A DNA stretch of 32,392 bases from an uncultured Bacteroidales bacterium (GTDB lineage Bacteria > Bacteroidota > Bacteroidia > Bacteroidales > Bacteroidaceae). The position numbers were made by a program, and so were the translations under genes. The notes below the pieces were generated by a model. That model did not search any database and was not told the DNA's origin. It was given only the letters and a program-made list of their open reading frames with translations. The DNA lies in assembly GCA_902788315.1 (NCBI GenBank), contig CADAJS010000033.1, forward strand, positions 1 to 32,392. Direction: 5' to 3'. Below, in pieces: positions 7,343 to 15,990 of this stretch. Each line of letters begins with the position of its first letter. Within the stretch, counting starts at the first letter, position 1.

Positions 7343-7798
7343 ATGAATCCTCTTCCTATCGGACTTGCCAGCGACCATGCCGGCTTTGCCATCAAAGAAC
7401 ATGCCAAGCAATATCTCACGCAACAGGGCTATGAATGCCGCGACTTTGGCACCCATTCGACAGACAGTTGCGACTATCCCGACTTTGCCCATCCGCTGGC
7501 CTATGCCGTAGAGCGTGGCGAGTGTCGTCTGGGACTGGCTGTCTGCGGCAGCGGTGAGGGCATCAGCATGACGCTTAACAAGCATCAGGGCATACGTGCG
7601 GCACTCTGCTGGCGTCCCGACATCGCCCGGCTGAGCCGTCAGCATAACGATGCCAACGTGCTGGTTCTCCCAGGACGCTTCGTCTCCGAGACGGAAGCCG
7701 ACGCCATCATCGATGCCTTCCTCACATCAGACTTCGAGGGTGGGCGCCATCAGCGACGGATTGACAAGATTCCTATCGGAGGTCATTGCGACGAATGA
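7343..7798 (+). CDS. rpiB: Ribose-5-phosphate isomerase B
   Basis: A 151-residue RpiB/LacA-family protein, the normal family length, that interconverts ribose 5-phosphate and ribulose 5-phosphate. It has the N-terminal GLASDHAGF motif, the active-site loop AVCGSGEGISMTLNK with Cys68, and RQHNDANVLVLP with His101. The loop has Glu where many homologues have Ile or Asn. It lies 41 bases after tkt and 43 bases before the next gene, with no promoter box between, so it should be co-transcribed. Together the two enzymes supply ribose phosphate without the oxidative branch. Confidence 0.95.
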   Translation: MNPLPIGLASDHAGFAIKEHAKQYLTQQGYECRDFGTHSTDSCDYPDFAHPLAYAVERGECRLGLAVCGSGEGISMTLNKHQGIRAALCWRPDIARLSRQHNDANVLVLPGRFVSETEADAIIDAFLTSDFEGGRHQRRIDKIPIGGHCDE

Positions 7799-7841
7799 CG
7801 ATAAAAGCATGAACTACATAATCACTAACTAACAACAAACG

Positions 7842-8708
7842 ATGAAACGCATATTGATTCTTCTCCTTAGCTGCAGCCTGTGTTCGCAGGCGCAGGTGTT
7901 ACGAAATGTCAGGGTGGAGAAACTTGCCGGAAGCCAGCCGGGCGACTGCCGTGTGGCAGGCATCAGCCCCGACGGGAGCTATGTCCTGACCACCACCCAG
8001 ACCAGCAAGGGGCTGCGGCAGATTGACCTAAAGACAGGTCGTCAGATTCAGCTCACTGATATCCCGGGTGCAGGGTTCCAGCCATCTATCTCAGAGAATG
8101 GACGCAAGATACTGTGCCGCAAGGTAACGTTCGACGAGAGACACATGAGGCAGACCTCGCTCGAGATGCTCGACCTGGACAGCGGTACACATCGCCAGCT
8201 ACGTGCCCCCTCGCGCGAAGTACGTGCTTACAGAGCCGACGACGTGACGTCGCCTGCCCGCGCTGCTCGTGCCGAAGTATTCATCGAAGACCTCCAGCTG
8301 ATGGTCACGGTGGATGGCGTTACCCGCAATATCTCGCCCAACGGCACCGACGAGGACACGCGCTACATCTGGCCCAGCCTCTCGCCCGACGGACAGCGGA
8401 TACTCTACTACGTGAGCGGCGAGGGAGCCTATGTATGTGACCTCGAAGGACGTAATGTCCGTTTCATTGCTCACGACTGCCGTGCCCCTCAGTGGTATGA
8501 CGACGAGACCATCATCGGCATGAACGACCGCGACGATGGCGAGATGCTTCTCTCGAGCAGCATCATGGCTTACTCCCTCAATGGCGAGGCCCAGGAGCTG
8601 ACGAACCCCAGCCAGATGCTCATGTATCCCCAATGCTGTGCCCGCCGAGGCATCATCGCCTGTTCGGGAGCCAGCGGAGAAGTCTTTCTGATAAATGTGG
8701 AACGCTAA
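7842..8708 (+). CDS. Exported TolB-like beta-propeller (PD40-type) protein
   Basis: A 288-residue protein with a short signal peptide (MKRILILLLSCSLCSQAQ). It then carries repeats of the WD40-like PD40 type: GISPDGSYVLTT, PSISENGRKILCR and PSLSPDGQRILYYVSG. TolB-type propellers are periplasmic scaffolds or ligand-binding proteins; catalytic residues are not seen. It follows rpiB after 43 bases and precedes the amidase by 16. The pairing with a cell-wall amidase suggests a periplasmic role at the envelope, but no function is established by sequence. Confidence 0.8.
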   Translation: MKRILILLLSCSLCSQAQVLRNVRVEKLAGSQPGDCRVAGISPDGSYVLTTTQTSKGLRQIDLKTGRQIQLTDIPGAGFQPSISENGRKILCRKVTFDERHMRQTSLEMLDLDSGTHRQLRAPSREVRAYRADDVTSPARAARAEVFIEDLQLMVTVDGVTRNISPNGTDEDTRYIWPSLSPDGQRILYYVSGEGAYVCDLEGRNVRFIAHDCRAPQWYDDETIIGMNDRDDGEMLLSSSIMAYSLNGEAQELTNPSQMLMYPQCCARRGIIACSGASGEVFLINVER

Positions 8709-8724
8709 GCAAACCCTCACAGCA

Positions 8725-10002
8725 ATGAAAACTCACATCCTCTTCATATTATCTATCCTGCTCGCTCTCCCCGCAGCAGCACAGAACAAGCGCGTCTATC
8801 TCAATCCGGGCCACGGCAGCTGGGGACCCGACGACCGGCCCTTGCCCACCATTCCCTACCCCATGCTCTCCACTACAGGACGTCCCGACACCTGCGGCTT
8901 CTACGAGAGTAACACCAACCTGTGGAAAGCCCTCGAATGTGGGGTACGGCTCAAGAAGAACGGGCACTTCACAGTCAAGTTCTCGCGTGTAAAGAACGGG
9001 CCCTACCCCTATCGCAAGGGAGCATCGAACGAGTTCCGCTACAACCGCTCGCTGAGCGAGATATCGGCCGAGGTGGACACCTGGGGGGCAGACATGTTCC
9101 TCTCCATCCACTCCAACGCTGCCTCAGAGGGTTCGCTGATCAACTATCCCCTCTTCCTCTATCGCGGCTACGACTCTCAGGAGTCTGCCGCTGGAAGCAA
9201 AGCCATGGCCCAGGCCATCTGGCCCCGACTGACGGAGGCCATGCATGCCGGATTCGAGGTGATGACATACTATAAAACCTCGACCAACATACGTGGCGAC
9301 ATCGACTTCTACCACAGCAGTTGGACCAACGACCGCGGCATCACGGGTTATCTTGGCGTGCTGCACCATCTGACGCCGGGCTTCCTCAGCGAAGGCTACT
9401 TCCACACTTATCAGCCTGCACGCCACCGGGCGCTCAACCAGGACTGGTGCCGCCAGGAGGGCATCCGCTACTATCGCGGCATTATCGACTACTTCGGTGT
9501 GAACGATGAGAAGCTGGGCTGCATCATGGGCCAGCTGCACGACCGCATCCAGAAGTCCTCCTCGCTGGAGTATTTCAATGCATGCCCCGATACGCCCGAC
9601 GAGTATATGCCTGCCAACGGAGTGCTGGTGCGGCTGAAGAATTCCGACGGCGAGGTGGTGTCCACCTATGTGACCGACCAGAACTACAACGGTATCTTCG
9701 TCTTCAACGACCTGGAGCCGGGACGCTACTTCATTGAGATGAAGGCTGACGGATATGTCACCCGCAAGGGGCGTGTCAATTCCACCACGGTGAAGGCCGA
9801 CGCCACGGCCTATAAAACCATCGAGATGTTCCGAGGCAACAGCACGCCCTTCGATGACGAAGTGGGCATCGAGATACCGGCATCCACACCCCGCGAAGAG
9901 AGCAGCGATGCGGTGTACGACCTCAGTGGTCGCCGTCTCCCCGACGGACCGCTTCCACGCGGCATATACATTCGGAACGGGAAGCGTGTGATAATTGAAT
10001 GA
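8725..10002 (+). CDS. Exported N-acetylmuramoyl-L-alanine amidase (Amidase_3) with C-terminal add-ons
   Basis: A 425-residue protein with signal peptide (1-20, ending PAAAQ) and a zinc amidase domain (about 23-265) that cleaves the amide bond between MurNAc and L-Ala in peptidoglycan. The expected ligands are His30 (LNPGHGSWG), Glu61 (FYESN) and His129 (LSIHSNA), with catalytic Glu223 (FLSEGYFH). After it come a carboxypeptidase-regulatory-like beta-sandwich (about 298-370) and a tail YDLSGRRL...GIYIRNGKRVII (398-424) like the C-terminal motif of many secreted Bacteroidales proteins. The start at 8725 is preferred over 8695, which lies inside the previous gene and lacks a signal peptide there. 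Confidence 0.9.
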   Translation: MKTHILFILSILLALPAAAQNKRVYLNPGHGSWGPDDRPLPTIPYPMLSTTGRPDTCGFYESNTNLWKALECGVRLKKNGHFTVKFSRVKNGPYPYRKGASNEFRYNRSLSEISAEVDTWGADMFLSIHSNAASEGSLINYPLFLYRGYDSQESAAGSKAMAQAIWPRLTEAMHAGFEVMTYYKTSTNIRGDIDFYHSSWTNDRGITGYLGVLHHLTPGFLSEGYFHTYQPARHRALNQDWCRQEGIRYYRGIIDYFGVNDEKLGCIMGQLHDRIQKSSSLEYFNACPDTPDEYMPANGVLVRLKNSDGEVVSTYVTDQNYNGIFVFNDLEPGRYFIEMKADGYVTRKGRVNSTTVKADATAYKTIEMFRGNSTPFDDEVGIEIPASTPREESSDAVYDLSGRRLPDGPLPRGIYIRNGKRVIIE

Positions 10003-10024
10003 TTGAAAATGTAATGTTCGCAGC

Positions 10025-10065
10025 GCCCTACGGGTTAGGGCATGTGCGCAATGTTGTTTTTTGTT
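10025..10065 (+). terminator. Terminator of the tkt operon
   Basis: Stem GCCCTA / TAGGGC with loop CGGGT (10025-10041), followed after about 13 bases by a T-rich run (TTTTTTGTTTTTTTT). It lies 22 bases after the amidase stop. Confidence 0.6.
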
Positions 10066-10082
10066 TTTTTTAGTAAGTTTTT

Positions 10083-10117
10083 AATCCCTCGCTGTTAGTG
10101 ACTGATTGCGAGGGATT
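10083..10117 (-). terminator. Hairpin between the convergent amidase and EamA genes
   Basis: A perfect 10-bp inverted repeat AATCCCTCGC / GCGAGGGATT with a 15-base loop, 19 bases beyond the EamA stop on the minus strand. A T-run is missing on that strand, so the termination role is inferred from position and stem strength. Confidence 0.45.
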
Positions 10118-10136
10118 GCTTGTATATATGCTATTT

Positions 10137-11069
10137 CTATGATTTCCATCGCCAGGTCTTTCTGACGATGGCGGTTACGGCATGGCTGATGGTACGCAGA
10201 TGGAATCTTTTCCCCAGCACGATCAAGAGTACGGCTGAGAGGATGAGTACAATCCCGACGGAGAGCCTAAGGGTGAGTGATTCGCCAAAGACTATCACGC
10301 CAATGGCCACAGCTGTCAACGGCTCCAAGGCTCCCATGATAGCCGTTGGCGTTGCTCCCACCTCGTGGACGCTGGTGGTCATCAGCACCAGCGAGAGTAC
10401 CGTGGGCACCAGACCCAGCCAACAAGCATAGAACCATGCGCGGGGCGATGGCGGCAACATCAGATGCAGGTCGGATGAGGTGAATGAATAAGCCAGCAAC
10501 GACAACATACATATCAGCAGCACATAGAACGTGAGCTTCAACGACGACATGCGGATATCCGACTGGTTGACTACTACGATATAGACGGCATAAGTCAGTG
10601 AGGACACCATGACCAGAAGAACACCCATCGGGCTGAGTGAGACACCGGCATCGCCCTTGTACAGCAAGCCGATGCCGGCTAAGGCAAGAATGATGGCTGT
10701 GACCGTCGAAGCCGCAACCTTCTCCCTGAAGAATGTGGCCATGATGACCGCCACCATTACGGGATAGACAAACAGGATCGTGGACGCAATGCCTGCATCC
10801 ATGAATCGGAAACTCTGATAATACGTGATACTCGAGGCAGCAAAGAGCAGTCCGAGCGAGCCGAGCGTCTTCAGTTCTGAGCCACTTACCTTAAAGGATT
10901 TATGTTCTATGACCAACATGACGGCCAGTATCATCACCGCCATGGAGAAACGGTAAAAAAGGACAGACGATGTGTTCACGCCCTCCTCATATAGCGGCAG
11001 CGCACCGAACGGGTTAGTGCCGTAGCAGACAGCAGCCAGTATGCCGCAGATGATGCCTTTATGCTTCAT
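10137..11069 (-). CDS. EamA/DMT-family inner-membrane transporter
   Basis: A 310-residue very hydrophobic protein with about ten membrane segments arranged as two EamA repeats. Repeat one includes CGILAAVCYGTNPFGALPL and ASSITYYQSFRFMDAGIAST. Repeat two includes VMVSSLTYAVYIVVVNQ and GATPTAIMGALEPLTAVAIG. The ALEPLTA segment is a family hallmark. These carriers export or exchange small metabolites such as amino acids; the substrate is unknown. A start at 11069 (MKHKGIICG) is chosen because the upstream in-frame extension overlaps the preceding gene and is polar. It begins 10 bases after that gene's stop, so the two form an operon. The last 25 residues are basic. Confidence 0.88.
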   Translation of the reverse strand: MKHKGIICGILAAVCYGTNPFGALPLYEEGVNTSSVLFYRFSMAVMILAVMLVIEHKSFKVSGSELKTLGSLGLLFAASSITYYQSFRFMDAGIASTILFVYPVMVAVIMATFFREKVAASTVTAIILALAGIGLLYKGDAGVSLSPMGVLLVMVSSLTYAVYIVVVNQSDIRMSSLKLTFYVLLICMLSLLAYSFTSSDLHLMLPPSPRAWFYACWLGLVPTVLSLVLMTTSVHEVGATPTAIMGALEPLTAVAIGVIVFGESLTLRLSVGIVLILSAVLLIVLGKRFHLRTISHAVTAIVRKTWRWKS

Positions 11070-11079
11070 TCTCCACAGA

Positions 11080-11619
11080 TTATTGACACGGTCGTGTACT
11101 CCGTTCCGGATCGTGCGACACTCCCCGCTCCCTCTCATTCACCAGCTCGATGGCCTCTTTTCCTGTCAGGTGCTCGATGTCCATGCGTATCAGTAGCATT
11201 CGCTTCAGCCCGTGCTCCAATTCCTTCTGCAACGCTTCATCCTGGTTCGGATTGTATCTGTCGCCCAGCCTCCGTGCCATAGCCACACGTTCCGTCTCGT
11301 CTTCGACAATATATATTCGTCCAAAAGCTATCACGCTCCGGTAAAGCGTTGTGTATCGTGCCGGGCTAACCTCATCCTGGTCGATGACACAGAACGAGGC
11401 CTTTTCACACCGTCTGATGGCATCCACCTTGTGTCCGCTCAGTGCGCTGTGAAAATACAGCCGCCCATCGACATAGACGTAGCTGATGGGCACGGCGTAG
11501 GGATAGCCTCCATCGCCCATCAAGGCCAGGGTGCCCGACGTGGCTCGCTGCAATATCTCCACACTCGCCTCCTGCGAGAGTTGCTGACGGATGCGTCTCA
11601 TTGCTCTAAACTGCTCCAT
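11080..11619 (-). CDS. Pyridoxamine 5'-phosphate oxidase-like flavin split-barrel protein (NimA type)
   Basis: A 179-residue protein of the PNPOx-like FMN-binding split-barrel superfamily. The N-terminus MRRIRQQLSQEASVEILQRA with GTLALMGDGGYPYAVPISYVY and LYFHSALSGHKVDAIRR is typical of the NimA/YvrO-like group. Members bind FMN and reduce small molecules; some Bacteroides Nim proteins act on nitroimidazoles, but this role cannot be deduced here. A start at 11601 (MRRIRQ) is also possible. It is the first gene of a two-gene operon with the EamA carrier, so it may modify a molecule that the carrier moves. Confidence 0.85.
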   Translation of the reverse strand: MEQFRAMRRIRQQLSQEASVEILQRATSGTLALMGDGGYPYAVPISYVYVDGRLYFHSALSGHKVDAIRRCEKASFCVIDQDEVSPARYTTLYRSVIAFGRIYIVEDETERVAMARRLGDRYNPNQDEALQKELEHGLKRMLLIRMDIEHLTGKEAIELVNERERGVSHDPERSTRPCQ

Positions 11620-11648
11620 ACATTCAGTAATTTCGGTTTAATGGTCGG

Positions 11649-11687
11649 CAAAGGTACGAAAATTCCGTGTAAGCGAGTGCAAAGATA
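11649..11687 (-). promoter_or_regulatory. Two -7 boxes upstream of the split-barrel gene
   Basis: On the minus strand TATCTTTG (11687-11680) and TACCTTTG (11656-11649) both fit the TAnnTTTG box. The second is about 30 bases before the start codon at 11619. Neither has a clear TTTG box at the ideal distance. Confidence 0.5.
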
Positions 11688-11832
11688 ATGAATTCTTTTT
11701 GCCGAACGTGAGGAAATGTATCTAATAAACGAGTACATTCGTCACCAGATCAGGCGAGCGAGATGACTCTCACGAGTATAGTTATATAAGGCCGGAAATC
11801 CTTACACATTTTTTCATCCCGACACGAACAGC

Positions 11833-11891
11833 GTGTATCGACGGCCGGAGCAACGTGCTTCATCGGCTTACGCAACACGTTGCATCGACAC
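11833..11891. other. Long imperfect stem-loop in a 560-base gene-free region
   Basis: Between 11620 and 12179 no gene is supported. At 11833-11891 an inverted repeat has inner arms GCAACGTG / CACGTTGC (perfect, 18-base loop) and outer arms GTGT(at)CGA / TCGACAC. A smaller hairpin CGCGA-GAA-TCGCG lies at 11912-11924. The short open frame on the minus strand at 11860-12069 has no recognisable family. It may be a non-coding RNA or a dispersed repeat. Confidence 0.4.
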
Positions 11892-12020
11892 ATGGAACAC
11901 GCTCTTCCTTCGCGAGAATCGCGTATTTCCGTACGAAACGTTGCTTGGTCAGAAAAATCGTCGAATTTTGCATCGCTGATATACAGATGCTTATCGTCGC
12001 GGTGCTACATTCTGCACCCC

Positions 12021-12047
12021 AAAAAGCACCCAAAAACGGGCTTTTTT
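12021..12047 (-). terminator. Bidirectional terminator-like hairpin after the exporter operon
   Basis: AAAAAG-CA-CCC / GGG-CTTTTT with a 6-base loop, flanked by A- and T-runs so that it works on either strand. It is about 130 bases past the stop of the TolC-like gene, the last of the large minus-strand operon. Confidence 0.5.
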
Positions 12048-12179
12048 GACCTATTTTGGATGCCGTCATGAAGGGTGTCTCCCATTCTTTCTAACCGAAA
12101 TGTTTACAGCTAAAGGGCGGGAGTTTTGAGACGAATGTCAGCTACAGTCGGGGCTGCACTGTGCCTTCCGGGGCGTGCA

Positions 12180-13505
12180 CTACCTCACTGTGGGCGTGCG
12201 GTAAAAGTCCAGTATGCGCTGGCGGAAGTAGAAGGTGTAGCGAGCCTGGATGGATGTGGCCTCGGCCTTCTGCATGTTGGTCTTTACCTCCTGGAACTCC
12301 GTGGCTGTGGCCTTGCCGTTCTCATACTTGCGCTGCATCAGTCGGAGAGCAGACTGAGCCGAAGCCATCGCCACCTCGCTGCTCTGGCATTGACGCTGTG
12401 CTGCCAGCGCATTGTAATAGGCCTGCTGTATGTCCTTGTAGAGCGACTTGCGCGTCTCCTCGAGCTGTAACTCCTGAGCATGCACCTGCAAGCGAGCCGA
12501 ACGGATGTTGTTGCGGGTGGCCAGTCGGTTGAAGATGGGCACGGAGAGCGAGAAGCCGAAGTATTGATTAAAGTTGTCACGCATCTGCCGGTGGAACGCG
12601 GGACTCCCATAGCCGTTGGTGTTATAATAGCTGGTACCCAATCCCGCACTGAAATATAGCGAAGGAAAGAGGGCGCTGCGTGCCAGCTTTACTCCTTCAC
12701 GTGCACTGCGGAGGCGCAGTTCCTCGCTGCGCACCTGTGGTTTGAAGCCCAGTGCCTCGCTATAGATAACCTCGGGCGATGTCAGCACGGCATCCTCTAC
12801 ACGTCCCACCTCGGGGCGCATCACATCGAATTCCTCGGGTGAAGGCAGCTCGAGCAGCTGGCTCAGGGAGAGCAGGGCCATCATGTAGGCATTGCGTTGC
12901 TGTGTCAGCGAGAGCTCGTCCTGTGCCACAGCCGAGGCGGCCTGCGCCGTGTCGGCCTCCGAGGCCTTCTGGTTCTCGAAAAGCAAGCGGAGCCGATGAC
13001 GTTGCGCCTGGCTCAGTGCCAGCTGGCGTTCGGCCACCTCTACGAGGTCTTTCTGATAGATGGCTTCGAGATAGGCCGACATGACGTTGAGTGTCACATC
13101 TTCGCGCGCCTTGTCGCAGTCAGCCAGCGCAGCCTCCAGATTCAGTCGCTTCATGCTGACGTCGTGTACCAGCTGTCCGCCTGTGATTAGCGGCACACTG
13201 GTGGAGAGACCGAAACTCGTGCTCTGTGTGTTGTGGTTGGCATACGTATTGTCCATCGTCAGGGCACGCCCGAAGCTGAAGTTCTCCCCTGCCGAACCCG
13301 AAAGATTCGGCAGGCGTGCGTTGCGTGAGGTGCTCAGAGCAATTTCCTGTTGCTCGGCATTGTCCTCGTGCAGCTGGATGTTCAGGTTGTGGGCGAGGGC
13401 ATGGCTGATACATTGCTGCAGAGACCACTCGCGACGGGTGGCTTCCTGAGCATGAGAGGGCAACGCAAGCAATGTCGCGAAAAAGAGAGGAACAAGGTGT
13501 CTCAT
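12180..13505 (-). CDS. TolC-family outer-membrane efflux channel
   Basis: A 441-residue protein with signal peptide (1-19, ending PSHAQ) and two outer-membrane-efflux repeats (about 28-215 and 240-430). The first begins WSLQQCISHALAHNLNIQL, the classic OEP start; long alpha-helical stretches rich in Gln, Ala and Glu form the periplasmic tunnel. It forms the trimeric exit duct of tripartite exporters. It starts one base after the stop of the adaptor gene, so it is translationally linked, and is the last gene of the operon. Partners are the adaptor at 13507-14604 and the MacB-like subunits upstream. Confidence 0.93.
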   Translation of the reverse strand: MRHLVPLFFATLLALPSHAQEATRREWSLQQCISHALAHNLNIQLHEDNAEQQEIALSTSRNARLPNLSGSAGENFSFGRALTMDNTYANHNTQSTSFGLSTSVPLITGGQLVHDVSMKRLNLEAALADCDKAREDVTLNVMSAYLEAIYQKDLVEVAERQLALSQAQRHRLRLLFENQKASEADTAQAASAVAQDELSLTQQRNAYMMALLSLSQLLELPSPEEFDVMRPEVGRVEDAVLTSPEVIYSEALGFKPQVRSEELRLRSAREGVKLARSALFPSLYFSAGLGTSYYNTNGYGSPAFHRQMRDNFNQYFGFSLSVPIFNRLATRNNIRSARLQVHAQELQLEETRKSLYKDIQQAYYNALAAQRQCQSSEVAMASAQSALRLMQRKYENGKATATEFQEVKTNMQKAEATSIQARYTFYFRQRILDFYRTPTVR

Positions 13506-13506
13506 A

Positions 13507-14604
13507 TCATTCGAGCTTTAGAATTCCACGTACTTTCTCCCCCACTTTCAGGCCCGACTTCACCTCGATGCGTATGCCGTCGCTCAGTCCGGTGGTCACC
13601 GCTCTTCGTTCAAAGCTCTGACGCGGCACACTGTCCGTGAGCAGGTACACGAAGGTGGAATCGCCCACGAATTCCAATGCCGACTCGGGCACGCTGATGG
13701 CCTGCGAGACACGTGACAGGACGATCTCGGCATTTGCTCCATAGCCCGAACGCAGCGTCTGCCCCTCAGGCACAGTGATGGCGGCCTTTATCTCAAACTG
13801 GTTGGCCCCGTTGGTCTCGATGCCTTTGGGAGAGATGTATTCCAACTGCGCGTTGAGCCGGAGGTCTTGGAGAGCGCCCACCGTGATGACCACAGGCATG
13901 CCCTCGACGATACGTCCCACCTCCGTCTCGTCGATATTTCCACGGAAGATGAGGTTCGACATGTCGGCCACCGTGGCGATGGTGGTTCCGTCGTTAAAGG
14001 AGTTGGAGAGGATGACCGAGTTGCCAACCTTGACGGGAATGTCCAGTATCAGTCCGTCGATCGTGGAGCGGATGAGCGTGGTGCTCATCTTGGCATTCGA
14101 GAGCGAGATGCCTTCGCGCTGGATGTTCAGGGCATCCTTTGATGCAGCCAGCTCGGCCTGTGCCTGACGCAGCACTACCCCGCTCTTCTCATAGTCCTCG
14201 GCGCTGATCACCTTCTCGTCATAGAGTTTCTGCATGCGCTCGAAGTCTGTCTGGGCCTGAGAAAGAGAGATCTCGGCCAGCCTTACGCGGTTCTCGGCAC
14301 TGCTCAGCGAACCCATGTCGGGGATCACCTTCACCTTGGCAATCACCTCGTCTTTCTTGACTGTCTCGCCGGCCACTTTATATATTTCGGAGACGATTCC
14401 GGAGATCTGCGGCTTGATGTTCACCTCGTCGCGTGGCTCTATCTTGCCCGTGACGATGGTCTTCTTCTCCAAGTCGGAGAGCTGAACGTCGCAGATTTCG
14501 TACACCTGTTCCTTGGGGCGCGATTTCTGGTAGAGGAACACGAAGGTGCCCACAAACAAGGCTCCCAACAGCACGATTGCCATCCATTTGAATACTTTCT
14601 TCAT
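13507..14604 (-). CDS. Periplasmic adaptor (HlyD/MacA-like membrane fusion protein)
   Basis: A 365-residue protein with one N-terminal membrane segment (about 7-26). A lipoyl/barrel-sandwich half-motif follows (TGKIEPRDEVNIKPQISGIV, about 52-71) and pairs with a second half near LIRSTIDGLILDIPVKVGN. Between them is a coiled-coil hairpin (about 100-175), and a beta-barrel and membrane-proximal domain end at KVGEKVRGILKLE. It bridges the inner-membrane ABC permeases and the TolC channel. Its neighbours are FtsX/MacB-type permeases, so it is MacA-like rather than an RND partner. Confidence 0.93.
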   Translation of the reverse strand: MKKVFKWMAIVLLGALFVGTFVFLYQKSRPKEQVYEICDVQLSDLEKKTIVTGKIEPRDEVNIKPQISGIVSEIYKVAGETVKKDEVIAKVKVIPDMGSLSSAENRVRLAEISLSQAQTDFERMQKLYDEKVISAEDYEKSGVVLRQAQAELAASKDALNIQREGISLSNAKMSTTLIRSTIDGLILDIPVKVGNSVILSNSFNDGTTIATVADMSNLIFRGNIDETEVGRIVEGMPVVITVGALQDLRLNAQLEYISPKGIETNGANQFEIKAAITVPEGQTLRSGYGANAEIVLSRVSQAISVPESALEFVGDSTFVYLLTDSVPRQSFERRAVTTGLSDGIRIEVKSGLKVGEKVRGILKLE

Positions 14605-14641
14605 CGTTATTTGTTTAATGATTTATGCTCTATGATAATTC

Positions 14642-15934
14642 TCACTCTTCTCTCATCGCGTCCACGGGACGTATCTTCATGGCACGCAGCGCGGGTGCCA
14701 GGCCCGCAATGATGCCCAGCAAGGCCAGCAGGGCTGCTGCACCGACGGCCAGGCCAAAGGATATCTGGAAATGTGCGTCGGGAGCCTGTCCATGCAGGAA
14801 TATCTCCATACCCTGCAGGATGATGACAGCCATTGTGATGCCACTCATTCCCGCCACCAGCGTCAGGACGACACTCTCCGACATGACCATCGTCAGGATG
14901 TCTCTCGGCGTGGCACCGATAGCTCGGCGTATGCCTATCTCGGTGGTGCGCTCCTTCACCGTGACAATCATGATGTTGCTCACGCCGATGGCACCGGCCA
15001 GGAGCGTTCCCAGCCCAATCATCCATACAAGGATGCTCACGCCGCTAAACAGACTGTCTATCATCCCGAACATGGCTTCCGTGTTCACCTTTACCACAGC
15101 CTGCGTATCGTCAGGGTGGATCAGGTGGACGCGCTTCAGCAGGCTCTCCACCCGCAGCTGAACCTCCGACATCTTATATCCCGGACGTGCCGTGAGCGCT
15201 ATCATGTCCACCCGCTTGCCTCGGTTGTATGTTTGCTGCATGGTGCGGTAAGGCAGATGGACGGTGGTCTGTGCGTTGCCGCCTATGTTGATGCCGCTCG
15301 CCCCCTTGCCGCTCACGCCCACGATGCGATAGTACACGCCGTCCAGCTGGATGTAGCGTCCGCAGGGGTCGGTGTCCTTACCAATCTGGGGGAAGAGTTC
15401 CTCCACCACACGGGTTCCCACGACGCAGACTTTGCGACGCTGCTGGTTGTCCACATCATTAAGCCGCCGGCCGAACTTAATCTTGGGGTCGTCCACCAGT
15501 GCATATTCCGGCATCTCCCCATTCACCGAGACGCGGCACGTATGGTTCTCGGCCACGGCCGATCCGCCCCACGTCTGTAGGATGGGGGTGACCACTTCCA
15601 CCTCGGGAATGTTATGCCGTACGCGCTCCACGTCGGTGAGCTCCAAATTCCAATGGCGGTCACGGCTGAAGCCCTTGTACGGACGGCTGGTGGTGCCTTC
15701 GAAGACGAAGCCCGAGTTGGAGGCAAAGCCTGCAAAATTGGCTCCGAGCATCGACTCCAAACCGCGTCCGCCGCCCATGAGCAGGATGAGCATGAAGATT
15801 CCCCAGAAGATGCCGAAGGCTGTGAGGAACGTGCGAGTGCGGTTCTTCGACAGTGAATCGAATATCTCCATCCACTGGTCGCTGTCGAAGGACGAGCGCA
15901 GGAGGCGCATGAAGGACTGGAATACGGATGTCAT
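14642..15934 (-). CDS. MacB/FtsX-type ABC permease (second subunit)
   Basis: A 430-residue protein with a cytoplasmic N-terminus, a first membrane helix (about 35-55, FLTAFGIFWGIFMLILL), a large periplasmic MacB_PCD domain (about 60-290), and three C-terminal helices with the FtsX signature (GVSNIMIVTVKERTTEIGIR then RRAIGATPRDI). MacB-type pumps drive export mechanically through the periplasm rather than by carrying the substrate across the inner membrane. It lacks its own ATPase domain; the ATPase is the separate gene at 17257-17973. The 37-base gap to the adaptor keeps it in the operon. Confidence 0.93.
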   Translation of the reverse strand: MTSVFQSFMRLLRSSFDSDQWMEIFDSLSKNRTRTFLTAFGIFWGIFMLILLMGGGRGLESMLGANFAGFASNSGFVFEGTTSRPYKGFSRDRHWNLELTDVERVRHNIPEVEVVTPILQTWGGSAVAENHTCRVSVNGEMPEYALVDDPKIKFGRRLNDVDNQQRRKVCVVGTRVVEELFPQIGKDTDPCGRYIQLDGVYYRIVGVSGKGASGINIGGNAQTTVHLPYRTMQQTYNRGKRVDMIALTARPGYKMSEVQLRVESLLKRVHLIHPDDTQAVVKVNTEAMFGMIDSLFSGVSILVWMIGLGTLLAGAIGVSNIMIVTVKERTTEIGIRRAIGATPRDILTMVMSESVVLTLVAGMSGITMAVIILQGMEIFLHGQAPDAHFQISFGLAVGAAALLALLGIIAGLAPALRAMKIRPVDAMREE

Positions 15935-15990
15935 ACGAAAACGTGGTATGCAGGATTTAGTTCATGTTTTCTATTATCTAATTCGTCTTT

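Noticed and set aside
8695..8724. Start of the amidase at ATG 8695
   Set aside because: It lies within the preceding gene, and the signal peptide begins at 8725.
11860..12069. Minus-strand 69-codon frame in the gene-free block
   Set aside because: No motif, no promoter box, and the region is dominated by inverted repeats.
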